A DNA stretch of 64,000 bases from contig JAQOTA010000047.1 of the NCBI GenBank assembly GCA_029532415.1, forward strand, positions 1,302,001 to 1,366,000, given 5' to 3'. A program made the translations under genes and the position numbers. The DNA is from Marasmius tenuissimus (taxonomy: Eukaryota; Basidiomycota; Agaricomycetes; Agaricales; Marasmiaceae). The notes under the pieces were generated by a model that saw nothing but the letters and a program-made list of their open reading frames with translations, made no database searches and was not told the DNA's origin. This document shows positions 11,701 through 23,153 of the stretch, piece by piece (within the stretch, counting starts at the first letter, position 1; each line of letters starts with the position of its first letter).

Positions 11701-14558
11701 CTTTCAAACCATGCATCCTCCACCAGACGTTCGGATACTCGCTTGATCAAGTCGGTGTAGGTGCAAGGTCCGATCGCGAGGGCATGCACGAGTTCACGTC
11801 GAATCTGTTTCTCAATAGGCAACTTGGAGATACTCGCGCTCTCGCTCAGGATTGTGATAAAGACGTAGAGAACCTCTTCCACCATCCCGGAAAGCTGAGT
11901 AGGATCGTATGTCGAGTGGAGGAAAGCGCCGGAAAAGTATGCAGACAACCCGAACCTATCCAAGATCGTGACGATGACAGTGTTGGGGTCTAGAATGCCT
12001 AACGCGACTTGGAGCATGAATAGGTCTTGGTCGTAGCATAGTTCGCGGAGCATGAAATCGCGGTAATGCAATAGCTGCCCACGAATAGCGAAACCGTTCC
12101 GCACCCAAAGACCTGTTCTAATCTGGGCAATCATGGCGAGAACTAGAGAAAAGGAAGGATAGTTAGATACAAAGAACTCCATGTCATCAAGACCACGAAA
12201 AGCAACTCACCTCTGAGAGGAAAATCAATCACAGTCAACACAGCCTGCTCGCTCGCCCTCCTCAATACCACGTCCCTAATACTACTCATCCCAACCTCCC
12301 TTAACCTCTCCTCCGTAAGCAAATCCACATGCTTAAAAAGCTCCGCCAACAGCCAATGCAACGAATGATGAAAACTAACCCACCCCTCCAACACATCGAA
12401 CTCCACAATCTTATACAGCGTGTCCCCAAACGTAACCTCATGAAACGCTATCGGCGGAAACTTTGTCCTATCCAACCGATCCTCGTTCAACGTACACACC
12501 ATCAAAATATTATGCATCACAGTCGATATCGCCGAAACCAACTCCGCCGTTGTGGCCCGTCCAAAAGCAGATCCATAGACTTTGATAACGCGGGACAGGG
12601 AGAGTGTGACGTTGAACACGCTTATCCACGCGTCCGTCTCAAACTCGACGTGGTTCGTCACGGCTCTCTTGTTCGGGTTGACACACATGAATAGCTGGCA
12701 CGTTTTGGCGAACTGGATGATATACTCTGGATTGTGCGCGATGAGTTCTTGGACGGGTTCGTTATGGCAGAGGTACCGCAGGTCGCTGAATACGGGCATG
12801 AAGCGCTTCGATTTGAAAGGGAACGTGTCGACGTCGAGTTGATAGGAGGTGGAGCTAGGGGTGTAGGCGATGTGCTTGTCGACGATTTGATTAGTGAAGA
12901 AGGCGGTTATGATAGCGAGAAGTCGGGTGATGATTTTGTGATTGCGGACGATGTAATTGGCGACAGAGGGAACGGTGAAGAGTTGGAGGGCGAAGTATTT
13001 GATGGAGGTTTCGGCTTCGCGGTCGACGAGAAGGTAGGCATCGATTACTCGGTGGTAAACTTGGGCGAAATGGCCGGCTGCGAATGTGTATTGTCAGCTT
13101 GAGAGTAAATTTTTGAACGCAGGCTACGCACCGACGGCCAGTTTATGGTCACGACCGAGAGTAAGTATGGCAGTGTAAATCTCCTTTAGACTCAACCGCG
13201 GTTTCTTCCACAACCTCGTGTGCGAAAGGAAGAGGTAGTCGAGCCTTGTGGGTTCCCGAACGTCAGGTATCGCGAGAAGTGCCTGAGCATTGTACGATGC
13301 CGTTGCGTTATCGCGTTTCCGCGCAGAAAGCATCTCCTCCGCAATAATCTCCCTAAGAATCAACGTATCCGTCCCCAACCGGCACTGAGTGAGATCTACC
13401 AGCCACTCGATGATAACCGACGCGACCTGCTCCCTGAACGTGTCATAGGCCCGCCGGATAGTGACGCCCAGATCAATCTGGGCTATCGTCTGTGCCATCT
13501 CGAGAAGCCTAGTCACGTCCGTGTTCATCTCGATGATCTCCCTCCCGTTCTCGTCTATCCGCAAAGTCATTTCGGCGGCTTCGTCCCTCGCCCGACCAGT
13601 CAAATCACATATCAGTTTGATGACTTCGTCGAAGGAGTGCTTGTCGTCGTTCCAGATGATAACGCAATACTGGTCCTTCAGCATAGGATCTGCAGAGGGT
13701 TGGAGACGAAGATCAGCTTCGTTTGACGGTACGGAGGGTTCGTCGGGAGAGAAGTCTAATGTGTCCAGAACAAAGTCGAGAGCATAACCAATCGTTCGGT
13801 TCATGCTTTCTCGAAGCTCTGGGGGAACATTGACGCGATGAGGATAGTCCTTTACAGGTGCTGGAATGTTTCCTCGTGGGCCTGACGAAGGGTAAGTGCT
13901 GGTACTGGTCGGTTCTGTAGTTTCTGCTGGAGGGTGATAAGGACAGTTCAAGTGAACCTTCCAAGCTTCCGAATCTCCACAATCACAGCATCCACCTGGT
14001 TGTTGTGCGATGAAGAAGCTGACATTGTGCCCTTCATGATCAGTGGCGTGAAAGCACCTGGAACAAATAACACAGCTGTCGTCCAGAGCGCAATCCCTAC
14101 AAAGGTCATCAGTAAGATCAAAACCCAAGCAACAACGACCCAACGCAAGAAACTTACTTGCACCTAAAACAGCTCTCTCCCTTCTTCAAAACATGCGAAC
14201 ACGGTCGTCCAGGAGTCAACGGCCCTTCCTTCCCCGCACCACAAAACCCAAACGAAGCCTGCACCTCGCTGAGCGTAGCATGCATCGGTAAACTCGAATT
14301 CGAGTTGGGCAAGAAAAGATGCGCGTAAGACCCCCAAAACGCATCATACAGTTCCGATAGAATCTCTGCCCTCGTCGCAGCCGTAAACGTGTATTTTCTC
14401 TGCCCTGGCATCGTTTCCAACGTATATCTGAGATTGTTTGCTGGATCGCGTGGGTTCGGGTGATGGCTCATAGACGACGACGTCGAAGAAGATGAATTCG
14501 AGTTGGATGAGGAAGACGAGAGGAACTTTGGCGTGAAAAAGGATGATAAAGCAGACAT
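8772..14558 (-). CDS. UBR1: UBR1-type N-recognin, E3 ubiquitin ligase of the N-degron pathway
   Basis: Six exons (14558-14158, 14096-13132, 13077-12211, 12142-9151, 9094-8966, 8907-8772) join with matching phases to give 1829 residues, close to yeast Ubr1. Domains in order: a UBR-box zinc finger (about 118-188; CSHVLKKGESCFRCK, then CALDDSCVICSRCF, DHEGHNV and CCDCGD) that binds basic N-terminal residues; a ClpS-like N-domain (about 271-350; IIWNDDKHSFDEVI) for bulky hydrophobic N-termini; and a RING-H2 finger (from about 1148; CIVC ... HLECF ... CPLC) with a long insertion between its first and second cysteine pairs. A C-terminal UBR autoinhibitory region holds CQRCNTIPPDPAVCLLCG and ends SGGWETL. 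It works with the E2 Rad6/Ubc2 to mark proteins for the proteasome. The start at 14558 (MSALSSFF) is the first ATG in frame; 14690 is a TTG. It is divergent from TRS33. Confidence 0.95.
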
Positions 14559-14759
14559 GTCGCCACTCTTGATCCCAAAGAATTTGTGAGCCCTTTTGTT
14601 CACCGGGTCATGTAAACGGTCGTGATTAGAAAAGGCAGAAAGATGACTGAGGACCAGATGATTCGGATTGCTGATGATGGAGGGAGTCAACCTTGGTCGA
14701 CGCGCGTGACAGTGACCGCACCCTCTTCGTCATCATCATCGACCGCGACCACCACCATC
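14559..14759. promoter_or_regulatory. Bidirectional promoter between UBR1 and TRS33
   Basis: About 200 bases separate the two divergent start codons, so the genes must share regulatory DNA. I see no clear TATA box on either strand. Confidence 0.5.
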
Positions 14760-15767
14760 ATGGCATCTAGAAACTCATTTCAGATCCAAAATCCTGGCTC
14801 ATCGTCAGCAAAACCAATAAGCTCACTCGCAGCACTCGCAGAACCTCCAATGCGCTATGTCGATGGTGCAATGATGGATTACTTCCTCATCGAGGCCGTC
14901 AACACGCTCCGTGAATCTTCTGCAGTCGCTACAGCCAGGACGAAGAAGATCGAACAGGAAATGCTGGAAGCTGGCTTGGTACCTCCGCCTCCACCTGCTT
15001 CTGCTACGGTTACGAGTCCCAAAACAGACGTGACGAGTCCGAAAGCTGGTGGTGCTGCACCATCACCGAGAGATTCGACGACTAGCCTCAGCTCAACGAA
15101 AGGGGGAAAGGGTAACGCTGTTGTGGACGAGGAGGAAGAAGCTCTTAGAGTCCGTTTGGAAGCGATAGGGCTACACGTCGGTGCGAATTTTACTGAAAGG
15201 TGCATCTACTTTGCTTAGCTCTTGAGTTGTTCTCAACCGTACTGAATACGAGATTTCAGACTATGCAGAGACAGATCTCTCTTCACCGAAACCCTTGACA
15301 CCGTCAAATTCATCTGTAAAGACCTCTGGTCCGCATGCTGGAACAAGCAAGTCGACAATCTCAGGACAAATCATCGCGTGAGTTCTCCCAGGTTTCCACC
15401 GGATCTCATTTTCTGATATTCTCTGTAGGGTGTATACGTCCTACAAGACAACTCATTCCACACGATACGACACATCTCCTCATGGAAAGGTCGCGCCGAA
15501 GCTTTGAAACGGGCAAAAATAGTAAGTCAACTTTCACAGCATCACCTAGCCTGATCTTACCTTCGTTCTACTTCCGAGTACGTCGCCATGCCCGCCGGGA
15601 TAATCAAGGGTGCCCTCGTCAGACTAGGCTACCAGACGGTAACAGTGACACCCGAAATCAATTCACTGCCTCAATGTAAGTGTAACTCCGTTCTCGATCC
15701 AGACGTTTGGAGCTGAACCTCTCTCGCAGGTACATTCCAGGTCAAGATACCCCGCAGCACATCATGA
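14760..15767 (+). CDS. TRS33: TRAPP complex subunit Trs33/TRAPPC6
   Basis: Five exons (14760-15199, 15260-15377, 15429-15521, 15579-15675, 15730-15767) join in phase to give 261 residues. The N-terminal part has the family opening VDGAMMDYFLIEAVNTL. It is followed by a fungal-type low-complexity insertion of about 90 residues rich in Pro, Ser and Thr. The conserved Bet3-like fold then resumes with IGLHVGANFTERLCRDRS, KFICKDLWSACWNKQVDNLR, TNHRGVYVLQDNSF and PAGIIKGALVRLGY. Trs33 is a core subunit of the TRAPP tethering complexes, which activate the Rab GTPase Ypt1 at the Golgi and act in ER-Golgi traffic and autophagy. The start at 14760 (MASRNS) is chosen; a later ATG at 14850 (MRYVDG) is possible. 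It converges with CSN7. Confidence 0.93.
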
Positions 15768-16112
15768 TCAGAAATTCAAATCTGTTACGAGCACGCTCGC
15801 GTCGGTACAGCCATCAGTGTCACCTTCCTGCGCCCAGAAGGCCGTGGAGCTAGGAACTAGGAGGGCCAACGGAGGGTAGGAAGAACCGCTGTTGGATGAT
15901 CGATGACCGTCACCCATGGTTGTATTCGTATCATTAACCGACGAATGCACTGGACTCGGTCGCTTTAGAATCGAGAATCGTCGCCAAAAAAGCTGGGTTA
16001 GTCTACTAGTACATCATGGATGCAGTACGATTTCGTGGATTGTGGAGATAATATACAGTGGAAACATGTATGACGATAGGCCAAGACTGAAGGGACAGGG
16101 ATTCGATGTGCT
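15768..16112. other. Spacer between convergent genes
   Basis: Terminal region shared by TRS33 (+) and CSN7 (-). No gene and no clear polyadenylation consensus is seen. Confidence 0.5.
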
Positions 16113-17282
16113 TTACATCCTGTTTCGCTTCCTCTGAGGCTTCGCCTCTGCTTGAGGTGCTCTGTAGACATCACCGTCGGTGACCAAAGTTGCTCCAAAA
16201 GAAAACGATTTGGATACGTACTTCCTATTCTTCCCTTTCGGAGGCTCAGGTTCGTCTACGTCCATCGCCATCCTATCCTGGTATCCCCTTCCACCTCTCG
16301 GAGGACCACCAGAACCGGGGCCGCCGCCCAACAAATGTCCACCGCCACCGCCGCTGCCACTAACGCCTTTCTCCTTAGACTTTTCATGAAGTTCCTTGAG
16401 CGTCGCCTGGATCTCTTTCTCCTGACTCTCCTGCCGAGCTTTGGCATTGTTAGCCTCAGTATTGATAGACGCAACCTTCTCGTCCAGCGTTTGCAGCACC
16501 GCAGCCGTCGTCGACGCCCTAAAACACAAACGCGGCAGATCAGAATCCAGAATCCGAGACGGAACCTGAGCGAAATCGAGAACATACCAATCTTTCAACG
16601 CAGCCAACAACTCTCCCAGCTTCTCAGGTTCTATATCCCTTCCCATCGTATACTCGACCTCCAGCTGTTCTTCCTTTTGGTCTAGCTTCCCACGGAGGAT
16701 GTCGAGGTAGATAGCGTCGATGATGAGGTCTTCCAGTTCTCTGATTGTAGGCGTTTGAAGGGCGGTCATAAGCTCCGAGTAGGGCAGGATCTAGAGTCGA
16801 GGGTGTGTAAGATGGGTAAGGACGATAGTAGGTTGTGCGCACCCGTTTATCCGCCGCAAGAGTCACTATCGAGAGATGCTTCAACTTTGTGATTTGAGCA
16901 GGGTTTAGAGGAGGTAATTGATCCTGGTGTTCTGTGAATAGTCAACGATGAGTTTTGTCAATACCTTGTTAGGTACGAGCGGTGACTCACTCAGATAATC
17001 CCCATACGTCTTGTACGCGAATAGCTGAAGCAACGAAAGATGCTTTTCTTGTTCTTGGTTCTTCCCAAGCTAAGCCGCAGCATATCAGCGTCGAAAGGCT
17101 CTATCAAAGTCCCCCCTACTCACCTCTTGAACATTCGGCAACTGCAATAGCTCTCCAAAGACAAACACTCCGGGTGCAGAAGTGGCATCTTGAATCAACT
17201 TCGCAGCAGCAGCTCCTTTCATTGATTTACCCATCAAAAGGTATGGTTCCAATCTTGCGCTAAAGTTGGCTCCGAGATCCAT
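16113..17282 (-). CDS. CSN7: COP9 signalosome subunit 7 (PCI domain)
   Basis: Five exons (17282-17124, 17069-16991, 16931-16843, 16790-16588, 16518-16113) join in phase to give 311 residues. The PCI domain spans about residues 60-190: LLQLFAYKTYGDYL, the diagnostic KLKHLSIVTLA, then ILPYSELMTALQTPTIRELE and DLIIDAIYLDILRGKLDQ. A coiled coil follows (about 210-240). The tail is Gly- and Pro-rich and ends in a basic QRKRNRM. The COP9 signalosome removes Nedd8 from cullins and so controls SCF ligases, which are the complexes that would use the F-box proteins of this window. In filamentous fungi it links light and development. No lesion is seen. Confidence 0.94.
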
Positions 17283-17857
17283 TTTCGAGTGTTAATATGC
17301 AAGTTCGTCGTGATCGTGGTGGTTGTCGTACAAGGAGTGGTGTCACAATGTCTCTGTCACGGTCACTATACGGACCTATTTGGACCTACAGATGAAAATG
17401 GCAATGTGCGGCATATGTAACCGTTTCGCCCGTTCGGGGTCCACGGTAGCGGTTTCTCTAGCCCGTTTTTCCTGTTTCATCTCGACCACAGTTTCCTCAC
17501 AACAAACTTTCTCAAACTCTGGCATATCTTCACTATCGACAGTTCGCAGATAAGGAACCTGTCAGAAAGGGCCGGCTTACATACTCATGTTGCTCTATAA
17601 TAATCGCTGTCGTAAAACTCCGGGCACGTTTATAATGGCTGTATCATCGCCTGCCTAATCTTGAGCAACAAGCGCACCCTGTTGTTTGTTCTGCTGACCT
17701 TGCTGTGCATTTTTGTTCCGTCGTGCATTTGGGCGGTGTCGCAGGCGCAGGGCATTCCAAAGGCGCTTTATATTCTACCCCGACGACGTGCGGTGCGTTT
17801 TACTGTCTCTTCTTGTCCCCCTTCTTTTTCCTGACCTGACTCGCTTTCTTTCCAGCG
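17283..17857. other. Divergent promoter region with probable leader intron
   Basis: It lies between the CSN7 start and the start at 17858. A GTGCGT donor near 17790 and a TTTCCAG acceptor two bases before the ATG suggest a leader intron in the 5' untranslated region of the right-hand gene. Confidence 0.4.
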
Positions 17858-18927
17858 ATGTCGACCACGGAATTGATGCAAGTACAAGAATTCAGCCAGG
17901 CCGCCGAGGCTGCCCATCATGAGCCTGCAGGTAGTCTCGAGGTCGAGCAATCAGGAACGGGAGCGCTCGAGACAGCAACAGCCGTAACAGATGAAGCTGT
18001 TTCTGTTTCCGTGGACCAAGTACCTACACCGGAGGAGCACGTAGAGACGGTTAATGACACCCCACTTCCTGACTTACCACCTTCACCTTCGCCCTCACCC
18101 TCCACAATGCCACCAACACTCGTCAGCACACCCTCACAGTCACAGGTCGAAGCTCTCAAATTACGCCCATCACCCAAAGAAGTAATCAGCGGTATCGCTC
18201 CTCACGTCTTCGATGAGCGTAAACGACGCCCACAACGAGTACGACGGACTTCAACGTCCAGTTCCAGAAGGGGATACGGAGGTGGCCAAGGAAGACCTCC
18301 CCGCCCAAGAGCTGCACCGTCTCCATCATCATCTCAACCCAACCTCCGGCAATCGAATTCGAACTCTGCTTCCATGAGAAGATACGGAGGCTCACCTCTA
18401 AGGTTCTCAGCGTCGTTCACGTTCGAGGATCTCCCTCACCTCCAAGTCGAAGTTCAGGCAAAAGTAGATTTCGTTCAAGTCGGTGAGTGGCCTACGTTGA
18501 TTGAATTTGTACTGCATTAATGTACTCAATTCCGGCGTTTCATATTACAGATTCCAAGGACCGCGACAACAGAGCACGAACAACACCAACGAAATCGAAA
18601 CCTTGGAAACCCCGAAAACTGCCCATCCCACTCCCACTTCCGATACATCTTCCTACTCTTCCCCATTCACCGGGCCCGACTCCATCGTCAATCGAGGAAG
18701 CGAAGTTGTCAACACGGACGAGATGGAGAATGCTAGGCATTCGGATAGACGGGCAATTGTTCAAGTACGTTTCACGTATCTTTAGAAGCGAGGCTGTGGA
18801 GTTGACTCCCCCTTCCGTCTCACAGAACGATCGCGATGAAACTCAAGTAAGCTTCCGTCGATTCATCTCCCTTCTTTAGTCGAAGCTGAGCTCTAACCGC
18901 GCTTCCCTTCTCAGACGCAGGATATAG
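17858..18927 (+). CDS. Uncharacterised Pro/Ser-rich basic protein
   Basis: Four exons (17858-18482, 18551-18764, 18826-18846, 18915-18927) fit GT...AG junctions and phases, giving 290 residues. The last two exons are very short and less sure. The N-terminal third is acidic and Glu/Val-rich; the middle has a PLPDLPPSPSPSPS stretch. Then comes a basic region (FDERKRRPQRVRRTSTSSSRR) with Arg/Gly segments (GYGGGQGRPPRP) and Ser/Asn-rich repeats. A more structured-looking piece, FSASFTFEDLPHLQVEVQ, precedes a second basic proline-rich part (KPWKPRKLPIPLPLPI). The C-terminus is RWRMLGIRIDGQLFK followed by a short basic tail. I do not recognise the family. The composition would suit a nucleic-acid-binding or disordered scaffold protein, but that is inference only. 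Confidence 0.6.
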
Positions 18928-19366
18928 ATCAGTTCATCTCCAACCGACCTCCCCTTCCCTGAGTATTTACTATTTACTTAATCCCGGCAGTGCCGCATAC
19001 TCGTTTCACGTCAAAAAAGACCTGACGACGACGACTCCTTTACGCCTTACGCCCTTCACGCTTATCTTTTCTTATGGCTCAGTCCACGTTATTACAGTTA
19101 CTACACCCGCTTGCGTCTGATCCTTATTGCACGGACCTCCTCGCTATTGCTATCTGTATTACTATCATCATTCATCACCCCTTCAAGAGCATATATCGCT
19201 ATTCCGCTTGCACCTCCGCTACCGAGCTTGTACATAACATATCCTCCAGCCAGGAATCAGGATACAGGTATCTTATGCTTATAACGCCTATTCAATTTCC
19301 GTGTTTAGATCGTGCTGTAGCTAATCGGCGTGTCCAGAACATTATTCGTCATACTTGGCAATTCAA

Positions 19367-19510
19367 GTAGGTCCATGTAGATCCACGATTCGACGGCGAT
19401 TCAAACCACACGCGGGTAAAATGACGGGCCGATTCGAGGGTCGTGTAGTACGACGGAATCGGTATCACAATAAAGGCTCTACTCACCCGGGTCCGATTTA
19501 CTCTCAATAC
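19367..19510 (+). repeat. Diverged direct repeat, copy 1
   Basis: It begins GTAGGTCCATGTAGATCCAC and shares blocks with copy 2 at 19728: a GCGGGTAAA block, ACGACGGAATCGGT, and a GGTCCGATTT-type block, in the same order and similar spacing. The copies are 361 bases apart. Confidence 0.55.
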
Positions 19511-19727
19511 CAATCCAACCGGTTCACGAAAGCTACTTACAGGCGATTTATTTATGCTGAAGCAGAACCGGAAAGTGACAGAGAACACCATTGTAGCCCG
19601 AGGGCTCCGTTCCCATCGATGGCGTGTTCTTCTCAGTCGGGATATTTTCATCGTTGTCTTGAGGACCTTCATGGACTCCCCCCCCTCCGTTGGGTTACGG
19701 GTATAAGTATTTGTCATCGAGCGAGTC

Positions 19728-19890
19728 GTAGGTCCATGTGGATCCACAATTCAATGACGGTTGGAAACCGTTCCATGTATGCGGGTAAATGATAAGCCTA
19801 CCTATCCCTGCCGACTAATCACGACGGAATCGGTGTCTCAATCAAACCTCTTCTCGTTCGGATCCGATTTGCTCCAATACAGTTTCCAAG
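19728..19890 (+). repeat. Diverged direct repeat, copy 2
   Basis: It begins GTAGGTCCATGTGGATCCAC and matches copy 1 at 19367 in block order, with short insertions. Confidence 0.55.
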
Positions 19891-20426
19891 AGTCCTACAC
19901 GAATTCACCGGTTGGAGAGAATGCCCAGAGGTGAATTGCCTCCTCTAGCAGCCGAGGTGACAAAGATCTTGAAAAGACGTTTAAATCTCGACTAAAAATT
20001 CGGTTTTATTTGGGCTCACGAAATCCATTGTCCGGCAGTGTAGAGCCTGCAACGGTCCGCCCAGGAAAACACCGTCTGACTCGCTCGAGGATCGCTATCG
20101 CCTCGGTTTCAATTCAAAAGATCTGCTCGTGCTAGCGAAGACTCGAGGGTTGAAGACGATCTCGTATGGGTATGATCGAGGGAAGGGGCCATCCTGATTC
20201 AATCTCAAGGATATGGGTACCGGTCTTCAAACCACGCTGGGCCTCCCAATCCCATGGCCCAACATGCACGTGTCAACGCTTGCTCATACACACTCCTCCA
20301 TCTCAAGGCAGTGACCCGGGCTTTGGAAAAGTTTCTGTATAAATACTACACGATATAATATCAGAAATTCTGTAATTCAACGTCCCCGATGAACCACCCT
20401 TGGTGGCTTATTACCAACCATATACA

Positions 20427-21983
20427 TTAATCAACCTGGTACCATCTTAACTCTAATAAACCCCAATAAAATCTGCAGGCCAACCCACTGGAAGAGGAAA
20501 ATTCCATCAAATGATCCACGGTGGTTTGCTGTGACGGGGTCCTGTCTTTCTCGTGTTCCCGCCCAAAATTCCATAAGGCGAGTTCCTCCAGTCGATGACC
20601 TCCAAAATTATCGGAAACCTCGGAAGTGATGAAACACCGAGACGAAAGCATCGTCAAAAGCGTCGGGTTAGGGATGACGTCTCCGAGATCATCGAACACC
20701 AAACGTCGAAGTCTGGGCATAACTTGCGCCTTGCCCTCTCGCTCAAGAGTCAACGACTCGAGAACTATCTCCCACATCGGCTCATAACTGCACCGGTACC
20801 GAGACCGCCCCCCAATTTGGAATGTGCGTAGACTGTGTAAAGCGCTCGCCTTCAAGAAGCGAATTATGCTATGACGGGACTCGTTGTCCCCCTCGCAACA
20901 AATAACAGGGAAGGCCAACTCTTCAAGGGAGCACTGAGATCGATCGAGAAACTCGAGCATCGTGTCCGTGTAACTGGAGTCTACGGAAATCCTAAGGACA
21001 CGCAGGGCAGGCAAAACCAGCCAGCTCATCAATGTGCTCGCACTGCCAGGAAGGTAGTGATTGTCGTTTATGACAAGAGTGTGAAGAAAGCATAGCTTCA
21101 GCGGCGAATTTAGCGGGAGTTGTGAGACATCGACATTTTGCCATGCACTGCTCAAGATGCACACCTCCACTCGTTCCAGTTTCGGGAGAGTCTGAATATG
21201 GTCCTCGAGATATGGAGTCCATCCGTAATTCTGTCGTGATTCGTAGCGTGTAATCTGCTTCCAGGGTATGCGGAATACCACCTGAGCTTTCGCGCGCAAA
21301 CTGAGTTCTGTCAGAGAAGGACAGTCCTCGAACGCGCAGCATGCGGTAATGGTATCTAATGTCTGCACGTCCCCGAGAAATTGAATTTCGAGCCGTTTTA
21401 GCGAACGAAAAGCTCCATGAAGATGTTGGAGATGGTCGAGGCTATTCATGTTCCCCTTCAACCGTGCGGTTTTCCACTGTGATACTCGCGAGCATATCAT
21501 CGAGAAAAACTTCTCTCGGAGACGTTCATCTGGCAACCCGGTCTCCGATTCAGGTTCGGAATAATAAGAGAGTACTAGACACTGGTCTCGAGCGCGCTCC
21601 AACTGAATGTTGAGCAGTGCCTCCAGCAAGACCGCACAGTGCTCAGAAACTTTCTTCTTCCAAGAGATATTGATTCGAGTCCATAGAGACGGGGTGGAGG
21701 TTGCAACGGATCTCCACACTGGACAGACCTGACCCACCATCCACGGTGCTTTGCGAGTATCGAGGCTTCCAGGGAAATCCTCATTCTCGAGGCCTGAGTC
21801 GCCGACGGTGCGAATCTCAAAAATCTCCGCGAGGATTTCGGGGGGGAGGTAATGAATGGGGGGGACACTCGACTTCCAAAGCGCCATGGGTTCTTCAGAT
21901 ATCGTGGCTTCATCTTCCACCACATCTCCTTCAACTTGAAATCGACATGGGGATGGAAGAATGTAGGGTATCCCTGACGCCAT
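20427..21983 (-). CDS. F-box/LRR-like protein lacking the coiled coil, subfamily 1
   Basis: A 518-residue intact frame starting MASGIPYILPSPCRFQVEGD. Against the neighbour at 25724 (MASGSLYKCLRCQLQVGGD), the first cysteine of the CxxC knuckle is lost. After the shared MALWKSSVPP-like segment, about 50 residues are missing: the sequence jumps straight to LPPEILAEIF, deleting the coiled coil and the ILHPIRR linker. The F-box (FPGSLDTRKAPWMVGQVCPVWR) and the leucine-rich region (LVLPALRVLR, DRSQCSLEEL) remain, and the tail is LRWYQVD. It is the first of three tandem minus-strand copies. SCF receptor function is inferred; without knuckle and coiled coil it may have lost an oligomerisation or partner surface. 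A leader donor GTGCGT lies about 80 bases upstream. Confidence 0.82.
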   Translation of the reverse strand: MASGIPYILPSPCRFQVEGDVVEDEATISEEPMALWKSSVPPIHYLPPEILAEIFEIRTVGDSGLENEDFPGSLDTRKAPWMVGQVCPVWRSVATSTPSLWTRINISWKKKVSEHCAVLLEALLNIQLERARDQCLVLSYYSEPESETGLPDERLREKFFSMICSRVSQWKTARLKGNMNSLDHLQHLHGAFRSLKRLEIQFLGDVQTLDTITACCAFEDCPSLTELSLRAKAQVVFRIPWKQITRYESRQNYGWTPYLEDHIQTLPKLERVEVCILSSAWQNVDVSQLPLNSPLKLCFLHTLVINDNHYLPGSASTLMSWLVLPALRVLRISVDSSYTDTMLEFLDRSQCSLEELAFPVICCEGDNESRHSIIRFLKASALHSLRTFQIGGRSRYRCSYEPMWEIVLESLTLEREGKAQVMPRLRRLVFDDLGDVIPNPTLLTMLSSRCFITSEVSDNFGGHRLEELALWNFGREHEKDRTPSQQTTVDHLMEFSSSSGLACRFYWGLLELRWYQVD

Positions 21984-23153
21984 CTTAAGAATTCGTTCTG
22001 CTCGGTGGTCTATGAGAAGAGCTATCAGTCTGAAGATTATAGGCTACGCACCTTGCCTGTGCTAAGCGATAGATCTTCGGTTCTTTTGAAATATCCCCTT
22101 TGTTAAGGAACCGTGCAGTATTGAGCACCAATTGACTCTTCTGGCACGGGAAGCCTGCAGCTTTGAAGATCAGGATATATAGTGGTGAGAGTCAAGTGCC
22201 AGCAGATCGACCTAGCAAGTGCGGGATCTTGTTGACGGCAACCATAAACCAAATACACAGGCTGCCGCATCTTAGTCTCTCCACCCAGACTACATACATG
22301 ATACAACGATCTTTTTAATCTCACTACGAATAGAAAGGTCGTCGTATTCGTATGATGAGGGAGGTGTAGCCACAGCTTGACCATAGTTTGTCTCCTGTGG
22401 GCTGTGATCCTGATTCGGTTGGTACTAGTCGCTCCCAGCAAAGATGATGAATAACGTAGTAGGACATGGGTCATTGGTAGTGGAAAATCGCTGGATTTGC
22501 ACGAACAGCTGGAGGGCGTCGAGGTGTTTTCGAGATTGTGGCGGATTTAAACACGGGACAGTGGAGCCAAAACGACCAAAGTTTGACATGAGACCGGGAT
22601 TGTACGTGAGTTTCTCATCAATCGAGCCCGACAATAATTTCTTGACATTCCGGTGAGGCGGCCGGGACGTATGACACAGAATGAGGTTGTAGAAGCCCGA
22701 AAGCCTGAGGCCTGAGATCTCCGAGTCGACAAAAGAGACACATAATGCAAAGGGGGAATGGGCATCCACATTCGGCCAACCAAAAGAAGGGGCAGCCAAG
22801 AGAAGCCGGAAAAGTTAGCAAATAGAGGGACATTAAAAAATCAACACTCAGGGTGATCAACCCAGGCGGCGACTGGTCTCTTGTAGACAGACCCTTTGTA
22901 CTGACGAACAATTTTCGAAGGGGCGGCGGCGACTCCACTGTTGAGTGTTGGTAAGAGGCGAGTCTTATCTTATCAGAGAGCATCTGGATCTCATTTTTCC
23001 TTGTACGTATATTTGATGATTATCCGAAAAAAATGCTGCGCTCGAAGAGACCTCGGCCTCACAGGGTCCACTAAAGTACATGCTAGAGGCATTTCGACCG
23101 CTAAGGCTAAACCAACGTTCTATTTACTGTATGTATCATAAGATAGGAGATCT
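21984..23153. other. Intergenic, no gene supported
   Basis: This is the 5' flank of the 20427 gene, including its leader exon, and the 3' flank of the pseudogene at 23154. Short frames on both strands lack recognisable features. Confidence 0.45.

Larger units (their letters stand above)
18928..20426. other. Intergenic with a diverged direct repeat
   Basis: No gene is supported; the overlapping short frames near 19350-19790 on both strands have no family features. The stretch contains the two-copy repeat listed separately. Confidence 0.5.

Noticed and set aside
14688..14690. UBR1 start at 14690
   Set aside because: It is a TTG; the first ATG in frame is at 14558.
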